Assembly (NCBI RefSeq): GCF_001949145.1 | Contig: NW_019091515.1 | Location: forward strand, 490,330-506,889 | Reading direction: 5' to 3' | Origin: Acanthaster planci | Lineage: Eukaryota; Echinodermata; Asteroidea; Valvatida; Acanthasteridae | Length of the DNA stretch: 16,560 nucleotides | Part shown: piece after piece, positions 8,742-16,560 of the stretch | Layout: each line of letters begins with the position of its first letter | Numbering within the stretch: position 1 is the first letter of the stretch | Notes under the pieces: generated by a model | Told to the model about the DNA's origin: nothing | What the model saw: the letters and a program-made list of their open reading frames with translations, nothing else | Databases searched by the model: none | Program-made: the position numbers and the translations under genes

Positions 8742-8764
8742 TACCGGTACGTGTCCGGTACCGG
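8742..8764. repeat. Nested CCGGTAC palindromes
   Basis: CCGGTAC at 8744-8750 pairs with GTACCGG at 8758-8764. The right part contains the perfect 10-bp palindrome CCGGTACCGG (8755-8764) and the left part contains TACCGGTA (8742-8749). The flanks add two ACCCCGG words, so this is a GC- and CpG-rich island within AT-leaning sequence. The core resembles the Grainyhead/CP2 half-site CCGGT, though no full AACCGGTT is present. Confidence 0.6.
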
Positions 8765-8998
8765 AAACCCCGGCGGCAAGTGGTTAAGGTATTGCTGGTG
8801 ACCATCTTGGACAAAAAAAACTATGAAATAAAAGGTTTTCATCCTCCCCCGTTTTGACAACCCCAGAGGATCAACTGCTTTTTTTCCCCTTGGCCTTATT
8901 GCTGTTAAAATGTGACAAATTGTGTTCTCCAAATGTTACATGGCCTTGCACTCCTGAATCAAGTGCAGAAAATGTATTTCACATTACGGCAAATTTTA
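8765..8998. other. Non-coding stretch
   Basis: No supported gene or repeat was seen. A run of A at about 8813-8820 and pyrimidine-rich sequence follow the CCGG block. Confidence 0.4.
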
Positions 8999-8999
8999 T

Positions 9000-9150
9000 A
9001 CATGTATCTATTACATGTAAGTGTCTCTGTGAAATACGTTGCTGATGTCAGTTTGCAAACATGTGTCCCTGCCTGTGCAGGAGGGATACATAGAGAATGT
9101 ACATGTGCAGTACATGCTCCTGCTCATGTACATGTGTGTGTGTACATGTA
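9000..9150. repeat. TACATGTA/ACATGT cluster with short GT run
   Basis: ACATGT begins at about 9000, 9013, 9059, 9101, 9130 and 9144, with a GTGTGTGTGT run near 9134-9143. The segment is self-complementary at many offsets because the core word is palindromic. The conceptual peptide rich in Cys, Val and His around 9050-9170 reflects this word and not a protein. Confidence 0.7.
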
Positions 9151-9267
9151 CTTGTCATTGGTAGCCTCATGTTTACACACACCACCAGACTTGATGAATG
9201 GCGCTTGACTCTTGCTGTGAACTTTACCCATTAGGCTTGACAGAGGGCCCTTTGTTCTGTCAAAGCG

Positions 9268-9310
9268 ATTTACAGGTGGAGGGTAGCATTCCTTAAGAAG
9301 ATTTACAGGT
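9268..9310 (+). repeat. Spaced direct repeat GATTTACAGGT
   Basis: The 11-base word GATTTACAGGT occurs at about 9268-9278 and again at about 9300-9310. The spacing does not correspond to any known element. Confidence 0.6.
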
Positions 9311-9571
9311 TTGACTGTGACACCTGGTAGGAAATCTAACAGCTTTTTTTGTTAGGTATTTTGGAAGTCTTAATTTTGGGATCCGTCGTGTCAATCTCGT
9401 CAAAAAGTGTGCCTTGGCTGCTTTGTACTTTTCTTCATAAATAGTTTTTGAAAAAACCTCAGTCGTTTTAATAGAGATGCAAGGTGGAAATTTATGACAC
9501 TTGGGGAAAGCATTAAAAAAAATGAACTTTGGCATTTGAGCTGCATGAATTATCTACAATGTAGATTTCAG

Positions 9572-9649
9572 ACATGTACATCAATGTATAGCACGTACAT
9601 GAAGACTGAAGCTAAGTGTTAACGTAATGTACATGTACGTGGTACATGT
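9572..9649. repeat. Inverted repeat built of TACATG words
   Basis: CACGTACATG at 9592-9601 is exactly reverse complementary to CATGTACGTG at 9632-9641. Outside them ACATGTAC (9572-9579) faces GTACATGT (about 9642-9649), so the hairpin can be extended with an internal loop. A perfect small palindrome, TCTACA-A-TGTAGA, lies just left at 9553-9565. Confidence 0.65.
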
Positions 9650-9650
9650 A

Positions 9651-12010
9651 ATTTCTTGGGGTCTTTTAGAATAGCAGGTCACTTTTCATCCGTTAGTTTC
9701 TGTCGATCCATCAGTATTCTGTAGTACCGTTTCAGATACATATTAGCTGTAATTTGCCCAGCTTCGACCTATCTAATTGGTAATTGGATGGTCGATCATC
9801 CACAGATCGGAGATGAAGCAGTCAACATTCCCACACAAAGGTAGAATACGTCACGTGTGTAGTTATGTGTGAAGGGCATAATTAGCAAGAGAACCATCTC
9901 GTGAACCAACACGCTCACGTACTTCATTTGTTTGCTTTTCTGGTTCAGAATGGTGTTATACTTCGGCATATATTTGTGACTGGGTCCTTCCACGGGAATC
10001 CCGGGAATTTTGTTCTAGTTGACATCAGCAAACTACGGTGAGCTAATGGAAATGGACATTAGTCGCTATGAGGGTGAAAAATGTTGAGGATGCCTGTCCG
10101 ATTCACACAATGTGCCTTTACCTCAAAGGCAGCTTTGGTAACCCATTCTGTTATGTTGGCTTACTACTTAACAGTTCCAGTCTACTAGAGTCTCTAATGG
10201 GTCTCTCATGGGTCATCTAAAAGCAGCCGCATATAAAAGATAAATGTGCAATGACATGATACCAAAATAATAAGGGGACTGGCACATATACATGGAGATA
10301 GAGTCGTTTATGTATTTTTTTTTGAGGTAGCTGAAAATATTTTCTGACATACATGTAGCTCTTTCAGTGTTTGCCAGAAATCTCCTGACTGGCCTATGAA
10401 TGTTACCCCGAACTGTCATTGATGAAGTGTAGTTCCTGCAGTGTACTCGTTTACGTCTCCATTCTCTGCAGATAATTTCCCAGTTATGAGTCTACCCTCC
10501 TGCCCTGCGGTCAAACCGGACAGGCCCAAAAAAACCCACAAAACAAACAAAGGAAAGAAAAGAAACACGAGTTGGTGGTGGTTTTTTCCCCTCTGACATG
10601 GGAGTTCCCTATTCCTCGGAAATTCAAAATAGCATGGCTGGTCCCTGTGCCCCCACTTGGGAAGGGAGAAAGTGGGCCCATAGCTCTATGGTGGGCCAAA
10701 AATCTGACCAGGTTTTGGCTGGCATCACCTTGCCAACTGTGCTTTTTTTCCCCTGTTCCTCCCTTCGTTCTTCTCTCTTTTCAAGAATCGGGACTCCCTG
10801 GCCGGGGAACAGAGTGGCATTGATTTGCGCTAATTTGATTGGGCAGTGGCTGGCCGTCACACGAGATCCGCTGCCGTCAGGAAAACTTTAATTTGGTTGT
10901 ATGGATAAGCCCAGTGTCTTTAAAGGAGGTATGTCATATCAGATGCGGTGGCCTTTTCAGGGGACGGATGCACAATTATATATGCAGGAGTTTGGTCCAG
11001 CACGCATGCCGGACCTCACAAATGTGGAAATTGGACTTGATAGGCCAAAGGCCTTTTTGAATGTCTACATCATCTTGAGTGGATTGGAGTAATCCCTAAC
11101 ATTCACACTGCCCTTAATACCCCAAAGGCACAGTGGGTGTCCCAGTTTGCTGGCAAGCTGCTCTGAACAACCCCGTAATCGATAAATGTTTACAGAGAAA
11201 TCCTGCCGAATCACTTCAGCCAGACTAAATCCAACGGTTCGAATGTTAAGCCTGGCAGATTGAACAGCTTTCAGACAGTGTCATGTTCCTTTTATACCCC
11301 TTGTATAAATTCTGCATTTCCAACAAAAAAATCTTCCTTACTTTGTGCATTGAGATATTCTTTTGGACCTGATCTATCGTAATAAACTCCTGAAACCCTT
11401 TGTGGAGTAAACTTTGAGTAAAAACTGTCTGTATTTGGATTTTTGCAATCAAACTGAAAGCTGCATTTGTTTGTGTTATGCGTCACAACTCACAGCGTAC
11501 AGGAAATTATTAATCATTTTGCCATTCTTTCTACAAGTAATTCCTCTTAGTTGTTCGTCAGTGAAGTATTTGAAAATGAACGAAAAATGTAATTTAAAAT
11601 CTTTGCTTTGAAAATTGGGGGAGCTGAAAAAAAAAATGCACTAATGTTGTCATTCCTCTTTGTTTGGATAATAATGTACCCATTGCTTTCGGGCGGGCAA
11701 ATATCTTCTCTCAGCACTTTTCTGAATTTAAAGTCCCAAACCCTTTTGCATCCATAGGATATTGCTAATCAAACTCATCTCTCACCTTGTACTTGTAGTT
11801 AGCACAATTTCTACAGCCATGTAATTTTTGATACATCCACAGGGACGTGCACCCCCTTGAAGGGAGAAACAAAATTGGCATGTCTGGAATTCTCCGTCCC
11901 CTGCTAAACCTCAAGGCCCCAAGTGACCCAGATCGCTATCTCCCAATCCCTCTGAAAAATATGATTGGACAAGACTGCTTGTTTCCTGTCGCCAGGAGTT
12001 CTTAAAGAAA
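9651..12010. other. Long non-coding stretch with minor repeats
   Basis: No gene is supported. Minor structures are an 11-bp tandem pair GTCTCTAATGG/GTCTCTCATGG (10190-10211), a GGCCCATAG/CTATGG-type hairpin (about 10677-10699), and an A-rich run with CAAA words (about 10527-10566). Open frames of 60-97 codons at 10213-11092 and 11246-11611 overlap in several frames and show no domain. The 63-codon plus-strand frame at 10901-11092 looks least random in composition, but I recognise nothing in it. Confidence 0.45.
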
Positions 12011-12012
12011 TC

Positions 12013-12062
12013 AGGGGGGAAAAAAGAAAGAAGCGAGAGAAGAAAGAAGGGGAGGAGAGAGA
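12013..12062 (+). repeat. Polypurine tract
   Basis: All but one of about 50 bases are A or G on the plus strand, including G6, A6 and several GAGA words. Such tracts can adopt triplex (H-DNA) structures where mirror symmetry exists. Mirror symmetry here is only partial. Confidence 0.8.
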
Positions 12063-12135
12063 TTGAAAAGAGGCCAATGTTGACATGTCAGTAGTTGCTC
12101 CTAGGTTCCACAGCCAGAGTCCAGCTGTTTTGTTT

Positions 12136-12160
12136 TGTGTGTGTGTGTGTGTGTGTGTGT
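12136..12160. repeat. (TG)12 microsatellite
   Basis: Twelve uninterrupted TG units plus a final T are read directly, following a TGTTTTG lead-in. It is read through by a conceptual minus-strand frame as a His-Thr run. Confidence 0.97.
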
Positions 12161-12478
12161 CTAGGTTTCAGGAGGGCCTGTTGTTGATGTAAATGTTTGG
12201 CTTCAGGGTTACCCAGCCCAGCATGATGTTTATGAATCATGTTCCCAGGGATCATGTGGAGGGTTGACATGTTGATACTAATCATGTGGTGTGGAGGTGA
12301 TCCATTGGGCCTGTCTGACATTTTTAGGGCCCCTTTTTGGCATGTGTTTGGAGAGGGCAGAAAAGGGACTCCAAATGCTGTGGGAGCCCTCCCTCCCTGA
12401 AAATTGCTTGTTTTGTCTCGTGACTTTGTTTTTGTTTTTTTTGAACAGGGGGGGGCGATAAAACCCTATGCAACATTG

Positions 12479-12604
12479 GTGTGCCACCAAGAGTTTGCAA
12501 CGCTTTGGCCAATCACACTGCCCCCAAATCTGTCGACCCAATGTGCGTTTGGAAAGGGTCGACAGATTTTGTGTTTTGTGCATTGCAAACTCATGGTGGC
12601 GCAC
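12479..12604. repeat. Compact foldback hairpin (possible MITE remnant or hairpin RNA locus)
   Basis: The outer arms 12479-12503 and 12580-12604 are reverse complements at 22 of 25 positions, with the core GAGTTTGCAA facing TTGCAAACTC. The inner arms 12526-12539 (AAATCTGTCGACCC) and 12556-12569 (GGGTCGACAGATTT) are perfectly complementary over 14 bases around a 16-base loop. Between outer and inner stems the left side has 22 bases, including GGCCAATCAC, and the right side has 10. No clear target-site duplication flanks it. A single-stranded transcript from either strand would fold into a roughly 126-nt two-stem hairpin. A 192-codon minus-strand frame runs across it, which is best explained as chance. 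Confidence 0.85.
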
Positions 12605-12618
12605 TACTGCACATCGCT

Positions 12619-12730
12619 TGTATTTCAGGCTTGCTTTTTTTGTCCAATTTGAGATGACAGACACTATTGCACCACACATGGATGCACATGTATGCGTGTA
12701 CTGTTTGTCAGTAGATGTACCTGAAATACA
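12619..12730. repeat. 11-bp inverted repeat TGTATTTCAGG / CCTGAAATACA
   Basis: The two 11-base arms, 12619-12629 and 12720-12730, are perfectly complementary around 90 bases that include one ACATGT. It starts 15 bases after the neighbouring foldback ends, so the two may belong to one composite repeat. Confidence 0.6.
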
Positions 12731-15700
12731 GGCCAAATATACAATTGTTTCACGCACTGCTTTCAAAAAGTAACTGTTCAGGGAACCTTCCCCCACAATT
12801 TCCCAAGGGAAAACAGGAAATGTGGAAAGTTGCATCTCATGAAACCTGGTCACCATCCTGAACTTTTTTTGTTTTAATTTGCTTGATATCGTCTACTTGG
12901 TGCTCACACACAAGTGAACTACACCTGACACCGTGAAGTTATTGACACCTTTGACTTTTTCCCCGCAATGACATTTTTTATCGCTTATCTTTCCTCCCTC
13001 AACCTGATGGGCTGGCTACGGAAACATTTGCCACAAGTACCCATTCTTTTATGGAGAGTGGCAATCATAGTAAAATGTCTTGCTTACGGACAGTGTTTTG
13101 GACGTCCACCCAGAGATCACACACACTGCGTAAAGTTGACCCATTCTGGATGCTGTGATAAGTCCATTGAATGTTTCAACAACACAAGGCTGTCCACAGC
13201 ATCTCACGTTCAGCTCACCGGCTTGATCATGTTCTGTGTGCTTGAGTCGGCACACCAGCATGTTGACTATCCCAAGCGACGCTTCATTTTGTACGTGCGC
13301 TGTTGGAATACTTTATTGTGCTGTGATTTCCTGTGGCCACTACATGTAGATGATATGCCTTCATTTCTATTTCATTGCAAGGCACAGATCTGCCGCATGC
13401 AGGATTGAATTTCTTACTGGTGAAGCTTGGCAGGTTTTATTCACCAGTGTGTACGCTTGCTCGCATGCATGCACATCAGCTTTAATCCTCCCAGATCCTT
13501 CATAACCCACCTGGAGGTTTTGATAGACTTGGTAGGATTTGGGAATGTGTAGCCCAGCAACTGTAACTTCATATAGAATTTAGATGCTGCTTGAGAATTT
13601 ACCTGCTGATAGTTCTATTTATAAGACACTGAGCAGTTGGGTTTCTTTGCAATGGTATATCTTTGGGATTCAGAAAGGTTCCTTGCAAAGATGCCAAGGG
13701 AATTGGGATATACATGTATGACTCAGACATTCCTTATTCTGGCCATATTGTTATACTTTTTATGTTTTTGATTAAATCATAAAAGGACAGCTGCAATCAA
13801 TTTGTTTTGAAACAAACAACTCACCTTAGTGGCTCAGTTAACCTTATTTTCAACTTCTGTTTTATTATTTCCAAGAGTATTTTACTGTCTTTTTTTGTTT
13901 ATGTATGATATTGTATATTTCCACAGTCATGAGCAAAACTGTGATGTCATCCCAGGAAGAAAGCCTAAATGTCACATTGGTTGGTACACAAAAAAGCCTG
14001 GCATTTATCTCCTCTGCCGATTTATTGTTGTTCGTGTGCATAGCAATACACAAGCAGGAATCCTTCTCAGAAATGTTTTCAGTCAGTATATCCAGGGGTG
14101 AGATTTCTCAGCTTTTTTTGTTGTGGATTTCAGCCTTTTTTCCTCACTGGCTGTGTACAAAAGTATAGGAGATTTTCACAGTTCAGCTTCTTCATGCATT
14201 TTTTTCGGCTGTTTTCAGCTATTTTTATTATTGGTAAATCTCATCCCTGTAAATCCCAATTTTACACTTTTAAGAGCGAAACATGTGGATTAGACTCCGT
14301 TTTCCCTTAGTGCCATGACAGTTGTAGTGCTCCCAGTTGTCCAGGAAAGCAGGGAAACTTTGAAGTGTTTTAATGTAGCACACCTTGCATTTAGTGCATT
14401 TAACTAAATAAGAATATAAAAGATTTTCATACACTGGAGAAGAGTACAAAGTTGCTGAAAAATTGTGTCTATTAAACATTCATTGTGGCTTGGCCTTAAA
14501 TGTTTCAACAATCTTGTATTGCATTTTGATGATTTAGAGATAGGCCATGCAAGGAAGCTTTTATTGGTGTACGCGTGGAATCAAATGTTTAGAAGAATCG
14601 AACGTAATCTTCATTTCGAACCGGAGAAAAAATCATTTCTTTGTAACCTTTCGAGCCTCTAGCCTTGGAGGTCTGTTTCTGTTGCTCAGTGAATTCTTTG
14701 AAAAGCGGTTTGAGATGCCAAAATTCAAGAGACAGCTTTACCTTGAAAGTTGAACACTGCCCTCATGTGGCGGCTCTTGGCCAGCCTGGCTACCCACTCC
14801 CAGCCCGTAATGTGTATACATGGGAAAAACTGAAAGGTGCATTGACTTATTCTCCAAGCATGGCAGTGTTGGATGCCAGCTACTGATAATAATGCCTGGA
14901 GTGGCTCAGATATGAAGTGGTAGAGTTTAATGTACTCTGGCTGTACAAACATATGTCAGCAGGGCTGATAGGTTTATTAATAATGGGAGGGGGGGCTGGC
15001 TTTCAATTTTTTTCCTAATACCTATCTCTTCCAGTAACAGATGCCCCGGGCCCCATGCAACCTTAAAGGGGTGGTTATGGAGATTGATTGTTTGAGGGCT
15101 TGCAAAATTACATGTTGGCTACAGGGTTGTTGGCATAGGATTCGACCAAGTGGAGATTGTCACTTTAAGTATTGCTACTGAAACAATGAAGTGATGCTAA
15201 TTTTAATTGCTGCAGAGTTCGTAAGTCACAGGGTAGGATTACTAGCAAGGATTTGACCCATTCAATTTCCATGAAATTACCTGCACTGAATGACATGTCT
15301 TTAATGAGTTAATGACAGATAACAGCAGCACAACGTAATTGTTGCCTTGCAGAGGCCAAGAAAATCTAAAAGTCTGAGAAAAATTATTTTGGGACAGTAT
15401 TTAATTACACAGTGATCGAATTCAGCCTTGGATGCAGCTGTTCGTGAAAATGACTATTTTTGCAGAAATTAACATTTTTTTATCAGCCTCACTGCTAACT
15501 CCATACCAGACTAATCAGAGGAGCTTTTTCATTTGCATTGAGGAGTAGTGGGAGCAGGCTTGCCTCAAGCCTCACAGATCCCTCAAAATCCATCGGAAGG
15601 TTTGGGAAGATGTGAAAGAAAGACTCGGTCCCAATCACATGGTGCTTTATTCCCTTCAGTCATCACCATTTTCACAAAGACAGGAATTTGGCCAACAATC

Positions 15701-16465
15701 ACCACCTTCTCAAATTCCAGATTATTGGCCACATCAACTTCCTAATCTTTTTGGTGAAATCACTTTGACAAAATCTATTGAAATCAACCAAATCACAGTT
15801 TATTCCTTTGAGCAAAGTTCAGTTCAGCTGCAAATTTGGTTTTCATGAAAGCGAAGTTTCTGCTCCATAGAGATTACATTGAGCTACATGTATTCAGAAT
15901 GGAATTGGTTTTGCATTTTCATGAAGAGGCGAACTTAACACTGGAATTATATACATAATAGCAATTTTGCACGCAATGGCAGCAGCAGGTGTGTTTCTAA
16001 TTCCGTTCCACTACTTTTTGAGTTTACACAAAGGGGCAAACTGTCGGTGAATGAATAATCCTGAGTTATAGTTAGGGATGAGACAGTACAATTTCTCACA
16101 TTTTGTAGGAGGTTGAGGCATATGCCGTCGCACAGTGTATTAAATTAATCAGCTACTCAGTTAATCTATACAAATTCTGTGTATAAAAGAGTGACCTACT
16201 TCAAATGTGGTTTCCTTGAAAATTTACTTTAATGCAGCAGGGAGAAATTTATTTTTGCCTCTTTGTTCAAACGGTGAATAGATGCAGAAGCACCAGCTGC
16301 AGTGTATGTGTCATTAGCTTCCTGTTGTGGTTTTAGTAGATGGAGGGTACAAGAAGGTTTGTCATGGTATCAGTTAAAGTTTGGTTGCATTTGGATACAG
16401 TGTTTAAACATTAATGACAACACCCTGGCAATATATTTAAAGATTAGAAACATTACAATAATACA
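12731..16465. other. Long non-coding stretch
   Basis: No gene is supported. The longest frame is a plus-strand one of 146 codons at 12968-13408, cysteine-rich but without a spacing or domain I recognise. It is contradicted by an opposite-strand frame of 70 codons. TATAAAAG words occur at about 14415 and 16182, and ACATGT sites at about 13342, 13712, 14281, 15110 and 15886. A G-rich run occurs at about 14985-14995. A possible hairpin lies at about 12793-12825 (CCACA-TTTCC with GGAAATGTGG). Confidence 0.45.
13416..13448. other. Perfect 9-bp hairpin
   Basis: ACTGGTGAA (13416-13424) pairs with TTCACCAGT (13440-13448) around a 15-base loop. An additional T:G pair outside is possible. It is too short to call an RNA gene. 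Confidence 0.6.
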
Positions 16466-16560
16466 GGAAGGTTCTAGCAGCGTCATTCAATGTGTGGAAG
16501 GTTCTAGCAGCTCATTCAATGTTTGGAAGGTTCTAGCAGTTTCAGTCAATGTGTGAAAGG
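16466..16560 (+). repeat. ~30-bp tandem repeat running off the right edge
   Basis: Three near-identical units begin with GGAAGGTTCTAGCAG at 16466 (30 bases), 16496 (29 bases, one base deleted) and 16525 (30 bases). The start of a fourth unit is at 16555-16560. Each unit ends in TCAATGTGT or a close variant. The first copy begins abruptly after ATACA. The array probably continues beyond the window, so copy number is unknown. The Glu-Gly-Ser-Ser-rich conceptual peptide here comes from the repeat. Confidence 0.93.

Noticed and set aside
9050-9208. Cysteine/valine/histidine-rich peptide
   Set aside because: It is the direct translation of repeated TGTACATGTG DNA words.
11230-11245. GGTTCGAAT resembling a tRNA or SINE B box
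   Set aside because: No A box lies upstream at a suitable distance, no cloverleaf can be drawn, and the final bases depart from the consensus.
12278-12856. 192-codon minus-strand open frame
   Set aside because: It is the longest frame but crosses a perfect-stem foldback (12479-12604), and other frames are open over the same bases on both strands. No domain, motif or plausible codon pattern was seen.
12968-13408. 146-codon cysteine-rich plus-strand open frame
   Set aside because: Cysteines show no regular spacing, there is no signal peptide pattern I trust, and an opposite-strand frame is also open. Chance is the simplest reading.
16182-16189. TATAAAAG words here and near 14415 and 10231
   Set aside because: In AT-rich DNA this octamer is expected several times. 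No downstream gene or initiator context supports a promoter.

Overview
This window looks like non-coding DNA from an invertebrate animal genome: intergenic sequence, a large intron, or both. The composition is AT-leaning, CpG is scarce except in a few patches, and simple repeats, homopolymer runs and stop codons are spread through all frames. The palindrome ACATGT, often extended to TACATGTACATG, occurs about 30 times by hand count where roughly 4 are expected by chance. From memory this habit is common in amphioxus, some echinoderms and some lophotrochozoans. Amphioxus or another marine deuterostome is my best guess, not a demonstrated assignment. No bacterial gene organisation, ribosome-binding-site-led operon, tRNA, rRNA, CRISPR array or recognisable transposase or reverse-transcriptase motif was found.

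No protein-coding gene can be supported. The longest open frames (192, 161, 146 and 135 codons) have no recognisable domain, overlap open frames on the same or opposite strand, or run across palindromes and microsatellites. They behave like chance open frames. A short exon of a large gene could still be hidden.

Layout: 1-720 holds an ACATGT cluster. 968-1289 is a large foldback with two 121-nt arms, about 79% identical without gaps, around an 80-nt spacer. 1290-4300 is featureless apart from a (TC)11 microsatellite. 4312-4444 carries two G-quadruplex-type motifs. 4594-4916 has small palindromes and two CCAAT boxes. 5531-5653 is an inverted-repeat-bounded block with four CAGGTG/CACCTG E-boxes. 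6050-6290 has RUNX/ETS and ETS/IRF-like composite sites. It runs into a CpG-rich patch (about 6250-6790) that contains a consensus 5' splice site on the minus strand, the best candidate for a promoter or first exon. 8186-8222 is a strong short hairpin. 8742-8764 is a CCGGTAC palindrome cluster. 9000-9150 and 9572-9649 are ACATGT-rich segments. 12013-12062 is a purine tract and 12136-12160 a (TG) microsatellite. 12479-12604 is a second foldback, compact, with an almost closed hairpin. The right edge (16466-16560) enters a ~30-bp tandem repeat that probably continues beyond the window.

The items most worth checking are the two foldbacks and the CpG-rich patch with its regulatory-type motifs. 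I see no convincing evidence of a novel multi-gene system.
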